From contig NZ_JAFBIL020000009.1 in assembly GCF_016809835.1 (NCBI RefSeq), positions 154,720 to 218,719 on the forward strand: a DNA stretch of 64,000 nucleotides, given 5' to 3'. Shown piece by piece: positions 18,587-32,797 of this stretch (position 1 is its first letter; each line of letters opens with the position of its first letter). Position numbers and translations under genes: made by a program. The DNA comes from Massilia soli (GTDB taxonomy: Bacteria; Pseudomonadota; Gammaproteobacteria; Burkholderiales; Burkholderiaceae_D). A model generated the notes under the pieces. It saw only the letters and a list, made by a program, of their open reading frames with translations, was not told the DNA's origin and did not search any database.

Positions 18587-21238
18587 CTATGCGTCGGCTG
18601 CCAGGACACCGTTGGGAACGGATGCTTGGCTGGCCGGGGCCTTTTTATATGCGAGAAGCCTAAGTGCATTCACTACGACGAGCAAGGTGGAGCCTTCGTG
18701 AAACAGGACGGCTGTTCCGATGTTCAGGCCCAGGATCGTCGCGGGAATGAGCACCGCGACGACGCCGAGGCTCACCCAAAGATTCTGCTTGATAATCCGA
18801 CTGGTGCTTCGCGAGAGTCCGACCGCAAACGGCAACTGCCCCAAGTCATCCGCCATTAACGCGACATCGGCCGTTTCCAGAGCGACATCGGATCCGGCCG
18901 CGCCCATTGCAATCCCAACGGTTGAATTTGCCATCGCTGGGGCATCATTGACCCCGTCGCCGACCATGGCTACCTTGCCGTGTTTCGCGCGCAGCGCCTT
19001 GATGGCATCCACTTTCTGTTCCGGCATTAAATCGCCTTGCGCTTCGGTCAATCCGACGCTTGTGGCGATAGCATCGGCGACTTGCTGGTTGTCACCCGAA
19101 ATCATGATCAGGCGCTCAATACCCAATGCGCGCAGCTCATGCATGACCTGGGCGGCCCCAGGCCTTGGTGTATCCATCACGCCGAGGACCCCAAGGAAGC
19201 GTTGCCCCTTTCGAACAATCATTGTCGATCGCCCGCCATCGACCAACCGCTGGTTTTCGGCGGCCAATGTGGCGGGGAGGGCGGAGTCGGGCAGTTCCGA
19301 AAACAGGACTGGCTTGCCGATGTGAACCACCTCATCATCGACCTGGGCCTGAATGCCCCTTCCGGTAATACTCTTGACGTTACTTGCGATTATCGTGACC
19401 ACCCCGGTGCCCAGACGTTCACGGGCGCCGGAAACAACCGCGATGGCCAAAGGGTGATCGCTTTGCGCTTCAACGGCCAGGGCGACGTTGAGCAATTCTT
19501 TCTCGTCCACCCCGGCTACGGCAACAATGTCCGTCAGCCGCGGCTTTCCCTCGGTCAGGGTGCCGGTTTTGTCAAAGGCGATGGACGTCAGCGTGCCGAG
19601 GTTTTCGAGAGGCCCGCCGCCTTTCACCAGTACACCGCCATGGCCGGCTCGCGCGACACCGCTCAGGACCGCGCTCGGGACCGAGATGGCGAGCGCACAC
19701 GGGCTTGCGGCCACCAGGACCGCCATCGCGCGGTAGAAGCTTGTCGAAAAAGGCTCATCAATCACAACCCACGCGAACAGCAAGAGTGTGACTAGCGCCA
19801 GGATTGTCGGGACAAAGATTCGCTCGAAACGCTCTGTAAATTGCTGGGTAGGCGAACGCTGGGCTTCAGCTTCCGTCACCATCTTGACGACCCGTGCCAT
19901 GGTCGATTGCTCGGACCGACGCGCGACCATGACCTCAATGGCGCCTGCCCCGTTTATCGTCCCGGCGAAAACGCGGTTTTCCGGACTGGTACGATCGAAT
20001 GCAGCGAGGGCAGCCGACGCGTTGGCGACGGGCTGCTTATCCACCGGGACGCTTTCTCCGGTAACCGGCGCCTGGTTGACGCTGGACGTGCCCACAACAA
20101 CCACACCGTCGGCTGCGATCCGCTCATTCGGCCTCACCAGGATAATGTCGGCAATTTGCAAGGCGCTAACCGCCACTTCCGTCGTGCCGCCGTCACGTCG
20201 CAAGGTGGCCGTTTCCGGGGCAAGTTTTGCCAGCGCTTCGATGGCGCGGCGCGCACGCCCCATCGCATAATGTTCAAGGGAATGACCCAGGCTAAACAAA
20301 AACAGCAGCAGCGCGCCTTCGGCCCATTCGCCAAGAGCCGCCGCTCCGGCGGCGGCCACGAGCATGAGGGTGTCGATTTCAAATCGACGAGCCCGAAGGT
20401 TGTCAATCGCTTCTTTGACAGTGAAGTATCCGCCCGCAAGGTAGGCGGCGACATAAAACGCTGTGGCAGTCCAGACCGGGCCAATTTCGTTTCGACCCAA
20501 CAGCCATCCGCTCGCGAGTAGAGCCCCTCCTATCAACGAAAACGCGAGCTCGGATTTTTCGCCAAATGGTCCGCCATGGTCATGGTCATGTCCCGCATGA
20601 CTACCCTTTTTCTCATGAGCATGATCAGCATGGCTGCCGTGGTCATGATCGTCATGGGGCGCCTCGGAGTCACCAGGCGCGCCTTCAGAACGCGCGGAAG
20701 TTTCAGCGGCCGAAGTCCTCGCAGCCAAGATGCCACCTGCTGAGGTCGGGAGAACCGTCGATGGCTCGTGTACACGCACCGGAATTTTCGTTCCAACGAC
20801 GCCCAGGAGACTTGCTTTGTCGAGTAGATCGCGCTCGGAAACGACAGAACGGTCATATTCGAGGCGCACGACTCCCGACGGTGCCACCTCGGCCTCCATG
20901 ACGCCCGGCGTGGCGCGAAGACTGTCGGCGATGGAACGCGCTGCACGCGCATGCATCGGCGAATTGGTCTTCAGTGTCAGGTGCCCGTATCGCGCGGAAA
21001 TTTCGGCGCCGGAAGAATGGACAATTTCCTTCACTCTTGCCAAGGAAAATTCCGCCGGGTCGTAGTGCAGACAAAGCTCGGGTCCGGTCGTCGGTAACTC
21101 CGGGAGAATGTGAGCACCGGAAATGCCCGGCCTCCCCTCTAGGGCAGCAATGAGACGCGCGACGCACTTATCCCGCTGGTCGTCTATTCCAGGAAGAATT
21201 AAGGGTAGTTCGAGTCGTAACTTGGCAGTGTTAGTCAT
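18587..21238 (-). CDS. czcP: PIB-4-type heavy-metal P-type ATPase (CzcP-like)
   Basis: This is an 883-residue cation-pumping ATPase. The membrane metal motif is SPC (ASPCALAISVPSAVL, near residue 512), not CPC, which with the C-terminal HEGSTLLVVVNALRLL places it in the PIB-4 group (CzcP, CoaT; Zn/Cd/Co/Fe). DKTGTLTEGKP (near 555), HPLAIAV and GDGVNDAPAM complete the catalytic core. The N-terminus is unusual: two domains resembling heavy-metal-associated folds but without CxxC (residues 8-85 and 86-160), then a histidine-rich linker at 195-222. It is the last gene of the czcICBAD-type operon, 123 bases after the small membrane protein gene. Confidence 0.88.
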   Translation of the reverse strand: MTNTAKLRLELPLILPGIDDQRDKCVARLIAALEGRPGISGAHILPELPTTGPELCLHYDPAEFSLARVKEIVHSSGAEISARYGHLTLKTNSPMHARAARSIADSLRATPGVMEAEVAPSGVVRLEYDRSVVSERDLLDKASLLGVVGTKIPVRVHEPSTVLPTSAGGILAARTSAAETSARSEGAPGDSEAPHDDHDHGSHADHAHEKKGSHAGHDHDHGGPFGEKSELAFSLIGGALLASGWLLGRNEIGPVWTATAFYVAAYLAGGYFTVKEAIDNLRARRFEIDTLMLVAAAGAAALGEWAEGALLLFLFSLGHSLEHYAMGRARRAIEALAKLAPETATLRRDGGTTEVAVSALQIADIILVRPNERIAADGVVVVGTSSVNQAPVTGESVPVDKQPVANASAALAAFDRTSPENRVFAGTINGAGAIEVMVARRSEQSTMARVVKMVTEAEAQRSPTQQFTERFERIFVPTILALVTLLLFAWVVIDEPFSTSFYRAMAVLVAASPCALAISVPSAVLSGVARAGHGGVLVKGGGPLENLGTLTSIAFDKTGTLTEGKPRLTDIVAVAGVDEKELLNVALAVEAQSDHPLAIAVVSGARERLGTGVVTIIASNVKSITGRGIQAQVDDEVVHIGKPVLFSELPDSALPATLAAENQRLVDGGRSTMIVRKGQRFLGVLGVMDTPRPGAAQVMHELRALGIERLIMISGDNQQVADAIATSVGLTEAQGDLMPEQKVDAIKALRAKHGKVAMVGDGVNDAPAMANSTVGIAMGAAGSDVALETADVALMADDLGQLPFAVGLSRSTSRIIKQNLWVSLGVVAVLIPATILGLNIGTAVLFHEGSTLLVVVNALRLLAYKKAPASQASVPNGVLAADA

Positions 21239-21361
21239 ATTATTCTCGGAGGTCGAGCTTGGAATAGGGAGCTGGTGCTTGGCGAAATTTCTGCGAATCG
21301 CTTCATCGCACGTAGGGCACGTGACCCGACTTCGTGCGTCAGAAGTGGGGCTCTAGTTGAA

Positions 21362-21553
21362 TCATCGGTGTGGCTTTCGCTTGCCTTTCCGCTTGCGATC
21401 GTCGTGTGTTGTGGGGGACAGGACCTTTTTTGAGGGCTTTCCCTTTGCCGGCGCGTCGAACCATTTCAGGAAGAGGAAAATCCCCAAAACACACACCACC
21501 GCGCCAATCAGCATAATTAAATACGCTTTGTCTTCGAGGTCTGAGTGCCCCAT
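21362..21553 (-). CDS. Small single-pass membrane protein in the czc operon
   Basis: This is a 63-residue protein starting at the ATG at 21553, which overlaps the czcD stop as TGATG, so translation is probably coupled. It has one transmembrane helix (AYLIMLIGAVVCVLGIFLFL) followed by KWFDAPAKGKPSKK and a basic, lysine/arginine-rich cytoplasmic tail ending in HR. It was not recognised as a named family. Its fixed place between czcD and czcP suggests a helper of one of the two transporters. Confidence 0.6.
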   Translation of the reverse strand: MGHSDLEDKAYLIMLIGAVVCVLGIFLFLKWFDAPAKGKPSKKVLSPTTHDDRKRKGKRKPHR

Positions 21554-22536
21554 CAATCGGTCCCTCCCTGGCGCAGGCGCATGGCGCGATCCGCCCGGGC
21601 CGCCGAGTCGGCAGCATCACTCGGCGGACCGGGGGAATAGAAATGGTCCGTCAGACCTTGATCACAGACCGAATTCTCCAGCTGGATCGTCACATGATGG
21701 ATGTCGAAGCGCTCTGCGAGCAAAGTCTTCGCATTTGCAATGACCGCAGGCCAGCGTTCAGGTGATTCGCTGCTGACGAGGTGGACGGTCAGGCTGGATT
21801 TGCCGCTCGAGATGGACCAGACGTGAAATTCATGCAGATTGACGACACCTGCAAGCCCGAGTAACGCTGCCTTAATGTCCTCGACGCCTACGCCCTCCGG
21901 AACACCTTCAAGCAAAACGTTGACGCTTTCCTTGAGCAATACCCATGTCCTCGGCAGAACCCAAAGGCCGATTCCCACCGCAATTACCGAGTCCACCCAG
22001 GACCAGCCGGTGACCCTTATCAGTATCGCCCCCAGAATAACGCCAATCGAGCCAAGCATATCGCTCCAGACTTCGAGGTAGGCGCCTTTGATGTTAAGGC
22101 TTTCATCTTTTCCGGCGGCTAACAGACGCATGCTGATGAGATTAACGACGAGGCCAATTGAAGCGACCACTAGCATTGTTCCCGACTGGATTTCTGCCGG
22201 ACTACCGATGCGCTGATATGCCTCGAAAATAATGTACATCGCGACGAGGAAAAGCAGTATCGCGTTGAAGGAGGCAGCGAGAATTTCGAAACGATAGTAT
22301 CCAAACGTGCGCTTGTTGTCGGCAGGTCGGCGCCCGATCCGAATCGCCGCGAGCGAGACGGCGAGGGCGGCGGCATCCGTGAACATATGTGATGCATCTG
22401 AAATGAGCGCGAGGCTATTGGTAAGGATACCCCCCACCACCTCGGCGATGAGGAAAGATCCCGTTAACGCGAGGGCAATCCACAGCGGTTTCTCGCTTTG
22501 GCCTTTGCTTACTTCGTGAGAATGATTCGAGCTCAA
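21553..22536 (-). CDS. czcD: Cation diffusion facilitator CzcD
   Basis: This is a 327-residue zinc/cadmium/cobalt antiporter of the CDF family. Six transmembrane segments carry the metal-site residues in SDASHMFTDAAAL (about 50-62) and in VWSDMLGSIGV, and a cytoplasmic domain at the C-terminus includes HEFHVWSISSGKSSLTVHL. The N-terminus SSNHSHEV matches the histidine-bearing start of CzcD. The start is taken as TTG at 22536, five bases after a perfect AAAGGAG; an in-frame ATG at 22551 lacks a ribosome site and would place that motif inside the gene. It lies downstream of czcA. Confidence 0.9.
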   Translation of the reverse strand: MSSNHSHEVSKGQSEKPLWIALALTGSFLIAEVVGGILTNSLALISDASHMFTDAAALAVSLAAIRIGRRPADNKRTFGYYRFEILAASFNAILLFLVAMYIIFEAYQRIGSPAEIQSGTMLVVASIGLVVNLISMRLLAAGKDESLNIKGAYLEVWSDMLGSIGVILGAILIRVTGWSWVDSVIAVGIGLWVLPRTWVLLKESVNVLLEGVPEGVGVEDIKAALLGLAGVVNLHEFHVWSISSGKSSLTVHLVSSESPERWPAVIANAKTLLAERFDIHHVTIQLENSVCDQGLTDHFYSPGPPSDAADSAARADRAMRLRQGGTD

Positions 22537-22564
22537 TGGTGCTCCTTTCATTTTTCGGTTTAAC

Positions 22565-22593
22565 CGGGCATCGACGTGTCTGATCGATGCCCG
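22565..22593 (-). terminator. Intercistronic hairpin between czcA and czcD
   Basis: CGGGCATCGA and TCGATGCCCG form a perfect ten-base stem with a nine-base loop, 18 bases after the czcA stop and just before the czcD ribosome site. No T-run follows on the minus strand, so it is more likely a partial attenuator or mRNA-stabilising structure that lowers expression of czcD and czcP relative to czcCBA. Confidence 0.5.
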
Positions 22594-22610
22594 AAAAGGC
22601 AAGGTTTATG

Positions 22611-27417
<4,807 letters not shown>

Positions 27418-27421
<4 letters not shown>

Positions 27422-28740
27422 TTTTGTTCCTGATTCTGGACGGCCGGGTTCAACAGGCGACCATGTTGTTCGACGTTGCCGACAACTCGTTCGATATCGG
27501 CCGCAGCGCGATGCGACTCGGCAAGGGCGCGGATGTATTGGGCTTTCGACTGGAAAAGGGTTCGCTGTGCGTCGAGCACGTCCAGGAAGCTGAACTTGCC
27601 GAGCTCAAATCCCTTGGTGGCTGCCTCATAGGCGTTTTGCGCACCGGGCAGAATTTCCCCTTGCAAGATCACCAGTTCGCCTCTGGCAGAGTCGAGGCGA
27701 AGCGATGCCTGCGCGAGCTCGACCGATAAGTTGTTTTCGACAGCGACTAGTTCATCCTTCGCTTTGTCAGTGCGGCGCAATGCACTCAAGAGATTGCCTT
27801 GATTCCGGTCGAATAATGGAAGCGGAATGGCCAATCCGACGACTGTCTGACGGCCCCCAATCTGCTCATCACGCTTGCTACCCACGCTTAATGTCAGGTT
27901 GGGGATGCGCCGTGCGCGCTCAATGTCAGACAACGCCCTTTGCCGCTCAACCTCTAATCGCGCCCTGGTCAGCTGTGGCGCACCAGGCAAGTGTTCGAGC
28001 AGCTCTGCCGTTGTCGGATGTACGCCGACAGGGATAGACGGAGCTTCAACCCGGTCAAAGCTCGCAACCTTGCTGCCCCATGTCGCGCTCAGGCGTTGCT
28101 TTGCCAGTGCTAGCTCGTTGGCCGACTGACTAAGCTCGATCTTGGTGCTCGCTTCGGCAACCCGTGCGCGGGTTTCCTCAACTGGTGACACCTTGCCCGC
28201 AAGGACCCGGCGTGCTGCCGCCCCGGTAGCCCGCTGAGATAATTCCTGGGAGGCTTCCGCAAGCGTGAGACGTTCTTGCGCCGCCAGCACATCAAAAAAG
28301 GCGGTGACAACGTCAGCGCGCAGGCCGGCACGGTACGAAGCGACGTCTGCGAGAGCGATGTCACGCTCTCGTTCAGCGGACGCAATCCGTGCCGCGCGCT
28401 TACCGCCCAGTTCAATCTCCTGATTGATTTGGACAGTAGTAGTGCGCTGCTCCTTTTGCTGGCCCTCACGGAGATACGACACCTCTGGGTTGGGCATCTT
28501 GCCGGCTTGGATTCGCTGGCCCTGGGCTATGTCAATATCTCGCTGGACTACGCGTAGCCCAGGATTGTGTTGAAACGCCCGTTCGATCGCCGCCGCAAGC
28601 GAAAGCGTGACGGCTGGCTCATCCATGTCCGAGACTATGGATGAGGGTGTTTTTGAACTGACGGGTGCACTCTGTGCAACTGCTGAAATAGGCTGTAGAA
28701 ATAGCACCGCAAGCCCAAGCGGCACGAATTGAAATCGCAT
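27418..28740 (-). CDS. czcC: CzcC outer-membrane channel
   Basis: This is a 440-residue TolC/CzcC-family outer-membrane factor with a signal peptide (LGLAVLFLQPISAVAQ). The family repeats include LSLAAAIERAFQHNPGLRV and the second-half KGFELGKFSFLDVLDAQRTLFQ, a typical CzcC segment. It forms the exit duct of the CzcCBA complex. It lies 92 bases after the CzcI-like gene and overlaps czcB. Confidence 0.93.
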
Positions 28741-28832
28741 AGATTCTCCAATGGATTGATAGAAGAATCCGGCGAAGTACGCCTACACGTATCCGAACTT
28801 ACATTGGAAAAGGGAGGGAGCAGGTCGCCGGA

Positions 28833-29192
28833 TTAGGCGGCGACCATCCACTGAGGACGTTCCGGCGCACCGAGATAGGGCGCCGGCTGTCTAGCAAGAT
28901 TGGGGGGTATCTCGTGAATAGACGTGGAAAGAAGTAATTGTGTCGCGTCGAAGGCAAAGACGCCGACTGAAGAGTGCGTGCATGTCGCGCAATCGGGATC
29001 ACCTCCGATTTTCGACGGCTTGGCATCGTCGCCATCATCATCATCTGCGTTTGAACTTTGGTGTTGGTGCTGATGATGCCCTACGTGCTGACTTGCTTTT
29101 CCGCTCTCGTGCATGCAATAGGCACTGGAGACGCCCCATGTAAGCTGGAGCGTTAGTGCAACAATTAGCATCTGAAGGAATCGCTTGAGCAT
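28833..29192 (-). CDS. czcI: CzcI-like periplasmic protein
   Basis: This is a 119-residue protein taken from the ATG at 29192, which opens a signal peptide (FLQMLIVALTLQLTWGVSSA) followed by YCMHESGKASQHVGHHQHQH, an acidic run, and CATC. Upstream in-frame codons give no signal peptide. Size, histidine clusters and the end PERPQWMVAA match CzcI. It is the first gene of the czcICBAD operon. CzcI is proposed to affect metal-dependent control of the operon; the sequence itself shows only the metal-binding composition. Confidence 0.7.
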   Translation of the reverse strand: MLKRFLQMLIVALTLQLTWGVSSAYCMHESGKASQHVGHHQHQHQSSNADDDDGDDAKPSKIGGDPDCATCTHSSVGVFAFDATQLLLSTSIHEIPPNLARQPAPYLGAPERPQWMVAA

Positions 29193-29337
29193 GGGTTTAA
29201 TTATAACTGGTTTCGTGGCCGCCAGACACACTGTGCGCACACCAGCATGCTGATCGTTAATGCTTCCCACTGATATAACGCCGCGCGCGGCGGTTCTCCT
29301 GCAAAGCAGCGCGCGGGACATCTCGATCGCGAGGACT

Positions 29338-29679
29338 TCAGATATCGGCCTCTTTTACATGCTTGTCACATTCGGCCGCGCACTTCTCGCAAGCGCTCTG
29401 GCATTGTGCGCAGTGCGCGTGCTCCTTGGCATGCATAGCGCAAACTGCCGCGCACTCGCGGCACATATGGGCGCAGAGCGCGCAGAAATCACCGTGATGT
29501 TCCGACCCCCGGGCCAACGCATTCATCGTCGCCGAACAGATATCCGCGCAATCAAGATTGATCAAAGCGCAGTTCGAGCTACCTTCACGGATATCTGCTG
29601 CAGCGCACGACTGGCAAGCGTGGATCGCTTCCTCACATGCTTCAATGCATTCCTTCAAATTTTTTTGTTCGGTTGCCAT
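29338..29679 (-). CDS. Four-helix-bundle copper-binding protein (Csp type)
   Basis: This is a 113-residue protein with about 17 cysteines spaced along helices (for example CIEACEEAIHACQSC, CAHMCRECAAVC and CQSACEKCAAEC), the pattern of DUF326/Csp copper-storage proteins that bind many Cu(I) ions inside a four-helix bundle. It has no signal peptide, which points to the cytosolic Csp3-like type. A GGAGG site lies six bases before the ATG. It is upstream of czcI on the same strand but 145 bases away. Confidence 0.85.
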   Translation of the reverse strand: MATEQKNLKECIEACEEAIHACQSCAAADIREGSSNCALINLDCADICSATMNALARGSEHHGDFCALCAHMCRECAAVCAMHAKEHAHCAQCQSACEKCAAECDKHVKEADI

Positions 29680-30235
29680 TTTATTCCTCCATCAATTAAA
29701 GTTATCCAGGAAAGATGTCCGAAAGGAGATGGTAGGCTGATCCGGGAAAATGCAACGCGCGTTAGCCAAGTGTAGCAATCTGTCGTCGCCAGTCCAAGTC
29801 CGACCGCTGATCCTGCTAACTCATTATCAGGGCCCGAGCGACCATCGTGGCGCTGTGAACGGCCAGCGCGGCTCTCTGAGAAATTGCAGGAAGCTCGCGA
29901 ATGAAACCAAGATAATAGTGCGCCGATAATTTGAGGTTTCCACAAAGCCCGCAGCTGTTGATCGACAGCAATGGATCTACGAGGACCTCGATGGGTCTTC
30001 AGGCTGGCCCCTTACCAGCAAGTTGCAGGGACGATCTTATTCGAGGCGAGGATCAACAACAGCGGCTCGTGTGCCCTGTACACCATGGTCGTGCCCAGGT
30101 CGAGATGTCCCAGCTACCCCGCTACGCGCCTAATGTCCTGACCGATCCACAGGGCGCCTTCGTCATAGGCCGCGTTTAACGGTCAAAGGCCTTCGCAGCC
30201 GAGCGGCGCCTTACCCAGTAAAAGTTGGCAAGCAC
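29680..30235. other. Intergenic stretch between the two czc units
   Basis: About 556 bases lie between divergent units. Short frames exist, but none has a ribosome site, a recognisable motif or coding composition that I trust. The right end carries the MerR-type promoter of the second czc operon. Confidence 0.5.
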
Positions 30236-30266
30236 TTGACCTTAAAGTGACTTCAAGGTTTATAAA
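30236..30266 (+). promoter_or_regulatory. MerR-type promoter/operator of the second czc operon
   Basis: A -35 TTGACC (30236-30241) and a -10 TATAAA (30261-30266) are separated by 19 bases, the long spacer typical of MerR-family targets. The spacer contains the dyad ACCTTAAAGT / ACTTCAAGGT. Nearly the same operator lies at 43872-43902, next to the divalent-type MerR gene at 43462-43866, so that protein is the likely activator. The channel gene begins about 20 bases downstream. Confidence 0.8.
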
Positions 30267-30286
30267 GTCACTTTACTATTCCGTCA

Positions 30287-31540
30287 ATGCAAATCATGCG
30301 CGTCAAGATCCACGTCTCTGTTGCAGCGCTGCTGGTCATCTGTGCAGCTGCACGGCCGGCCTTGGCCGAGGTCGTTGCCCTCACACTTAGCGAGGCTGTT
30401 GCGAAAGCACAGCTTCAGGCACCCCATCTGCAAGGGGCGTCCGCGGCTTTACGCGCGGCGGACGCCAACATGCAACTGTCCGGCCTACGCCCGAACCCTA
30501 CACTTTCCGTTGAGGCCGATAACGTGATGGGGTCCGGCCGCTATGCTGGTTTCGGAGCGGGAGAGAAGACGGTGTCGTTGTCGATGCCGCTTGAGTTGGC
30601 AGGCAAACGCGGCGCCAGAGTTCGCGTAGCAGAGGCGGAGCGCACGGCGGCCGCGATAGGAGTGCGAACGGCCCAAGCGGATGCCACGCTTCGAGTAACC
30701 GAAGCATTCATCGCGCTTGCCGCCAGTGAGCGGCGGCTGTTGGTCGCACGCACGAGCCACGACTTAGCCGAGCGCGCACTTATAGTCGCGCAAGAACGCG
30801 TGCGCGCTGGCAAGGCATCGCCGATCGAAGAACAACGAGCTGGTGTGCTTCGCATCAATGCGGCTGTTCGCCTTGGCAAAGCCACGCGTGCAGCCGAGCT
30901 GGCGCGTACCACGATTGCACGCCATACGGGCGCTTCGATGCCGGTCACCATCGCATCCGCCTGGTTTGAGCAAATCGAACGCGGCGATGTCACTACTGTC
31001 TCAGGGCAAGGGCTGGAGTTCGCCGCGGCCGAGGCCGAAGTAGCCGCCGCCAATGCCCGGGTCGACGCCGCCAGGCGTGATCGCGTTCCAGATGTCACGC
31101 TGTCTGCCGGCATGCGTCGTTACGGCGAGTCTTCCGACAAGGCGGCGGTCCTGTCGCTGTCGATCCCGTTGCCGTTGTTTAACCCTGGCAATGCTGGGCT
31201 CGCACGGTCCCAAGCCGAATATGAGCGCGCGGATGCCGCGCGCAGTGTTGTTGCGCTGGCGTTCGAACAGTCCATTGCGCAGGCCGACGGTGAGGTTGCC
31301 GACGCGCTCGCAGCGGCCGGCGCTGCCAACGGTCCGGCACTTGCCGCTGCTGAGGAAGCGGCGCGTATCGCGCGGATTGGCTATGTCGAGGGCAAATTCC
31401 CGCAATTCGAGCTGATCGAAGCCGAGCGCTCTGTGGCCGAAACACGCGAGGCGGCCGTTGATGCATTGGCGGCGCTGCACACTGCCCGGGCTCGTCTGGC
31501 TTGGTTACAAGGTTACAACTCACCAATTTATAAGGACTGA
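30287..31540 (+). CDS. czcC: CzcC-like outer-membrane channel, second copy
   Basis: This is a 417-residue TolC/CzcC-family protein with a signal peptide (VSVAALLVICAAARPALA) and family repeats including LSEAVAKAQLQAPHLQG and YVEGKFPQFELIEAERSVAE. An alternative ATG at 30296 is equally possible; neither start has a strong ribosome site and the transcript leader would be short. It is only distantly similar to the copy at 27418-28740, so the two operons are not a recent duplication. It is the first gene of czcC-czcB-czcA-lpd-lspA. Confidence 0.88.
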   Translation: MQIMRVKIHVSVAALLVICAAARPALAEVVALTLSEAVAKAQLQAPHLQGASAALRAADANMQLSGLRPNPTLSVEADNVMGSGRYAGFGAGEKTVSLSMPLELAGKRGARVRVAEAERTAAAIGVRTAQADATLRVTEAFIALAASERRLLVARTSHDLAERALIVAQERVRAGKASPIEEQRAGVLRINAAVRLGKATRAAELARTTIARHTGASMPVTIASAWFEQIERGDVTTVSGQGLEFAAAEAEVAAANARVDAARRDRVPDVTLSAGMRRYGESSDKAAVLSLSIPLPLFNPGNAGLARSQAEYERADAARSVVALAFEQSIAQADGEVADALAAAGAANGPALAAAEEAARIARIGYVEGKFPQFELIEAERSVAETREAAVDALAALHTARARLAWLQGYNSPIYKD

Positions 31541-31543
31541 CCC

Positions 31544-32761
31544 ATGCAAGTGGTATTCCGATCGGGCCTGTGCGCCGCTATTATCCTGTTGAGCGCCTGC
31601 TCTCCCAAGCCCGAAGCAACACAGCCAAACGAACCGACCGCCAAGCAGAGCGAAGGACAGCCGAAGATACAGACAGAGAAAGACGAGGCCGAGGAGCATG
31701 CCGAGTCTGCGCAGCAAGAAGGGGGAGGCGAGGGCAAGGAGGACTTCGTTGCGCTTTCTGACCAGCAGATCCGCGCCGCCGGAATCGACGTCTTGCCGGT
31801 ACGTCAATCGTTTGCTGGCGCGTTCGAGGCCCCGGCGGTGATCACCGCGGATCCGAAGCATTCCGCGATCGTGTCCAGCTCAGTAGGCGGCCGGGTGGTC
31901 GAAATTCGCCGCAACCTTGGTGAGGCGGTCGGCCGAGGCGACGCACTGGCCGTGATCGAGAGCCGCGACGTGGCCCAGCTCAAAGCGGACGTGGAGATTG
32001 CAAAGCGCCAACATGAGCTGGGACAGGCAACCTTCAAACGCGAGGAGCGGTTGTATGCCGAGAAAGTGACTTCGCGCCAGGAGTTCGAAGTCGCCCGCAC
32101 TGCCGCGCAGGAAGCCCGCACGCGTCTGCGGCTGGCCGAGCAGCAGCTTGCCGCCGCGGGAGGCGAGTCCGGTGGACCGCTGAATCGCTTGACGTTGCGC
32201 TCGCCTATAAAGGGCCACGTGACGGCACGGCAGATCGCGCTGGGCGACGTCGTCGAGCCAAACGCGCACCTGTTCGAGGTAGCAAATCTCAACGAGCTGT
32301 CAGCCGAACTTTCGCTCTCGCCGGACGACGCAGCCCGCGTGACGGTGGGAGCGGCCGTGGCCGTCTCAACGGATGGCCGCACTGGCGCGGGCCGCATTAC
32401 CCATGTATCGCGTGTACTAGATCCCGCCACGCGCCAGGTGCGCGCCATTGCGCGGTTATCGAATGAGCAGGGGGCGTGGCGCATCGGCGAAACGGTGCGG
32501 GCGTCGATCGCACTTGAGGGCAACGCCGGCGCCGGCCAACTGGCCATTCCACGTACATCAGTGCAAACCGTCGAGGACAAGCCGAGCGTATTCGTTCGGG
32601 CGAAAGAAGGATTCGCGATCAAGCACGTTGTCCTCGGCGCTAGTGCGGCCGGCTACGTCAGGGTGCTGTCCGGCCTGGATGGTAGCGAACAGATCGCAGT
32701 AAGCAATACCTATGTTTTAAAGGCCGAACATGGCAAAGGCGAGGCAGGGGACGATGACTAA
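31544..32761 (+). CDS. czcB: Lipoprotein RND adaptor, second czc system
   Basis: This is a 405-residue membrane fusion protein. The N-terminus ends in the lipobox LLSAC, so it should be a lipoprotein processed by signal peptidase II, whose gene (lspA) lies at the end of this same operon. A Glu/Gln/Lys-rich linker follows, then lipoyl (VGGRVVEIRRNLGEAVGRG), hairpin (FEVARTAAQEARTRLRLAEQ) and beta-barrel domains. It lacks the histidine-rich extension of the other CzcB. It is separated from the channel gene by 3 bases. Confidence 0.9.
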   Translation: MQVVFRSGLCAAIILLSACSPKPEATQPNEPTAKQSEGQPKIQTEKDEAEEHAESAQQEGGGEGKEDFVALSDQQIRAAGIDVLPVRQSFAGAFEAPAVITADPKHSAIVSSSVGGRVVEIRRNLGEAVGRGDALAVIESRDVAQLKADVEIAKRQHELGQATFKREERLYAEKVTSRQEFEVARTAAQEARTRLRLAEQQLAAAGGESGGPLNRLTLRSPIKGHVTARQIALGDVVEPNAHLFEVANLNELSAELSLSPDDAARVTVGAAVAVSTDGRTGAGRITHVSRVLDPATRQVRAIARLSNEQGAWRIGETVRASIALEGNAGAGQLAIPRTSVQTVEDKPSVFVRAKEGFAIKHVVLGASAAGYVRVLSGLDGSEQIAVSNTYVLKAEHGKGEAGDDD

Positions 32762-32797
32762 TTACCTCATCCAACGGCTCCTCGAGGATACCCAATC

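Noticed and set aside
18587..21238. ZntA/CadA-type (PIB-2) ATPase
   Set aside because: The membrane motif is SPC and not CPC, and no CxxC is present in the N-terminal domains.
29931..30179. Possible 82-codon plus-strand gene before the second czc operon
   Set aside because: No ribosome site, no family, and low coding quality.
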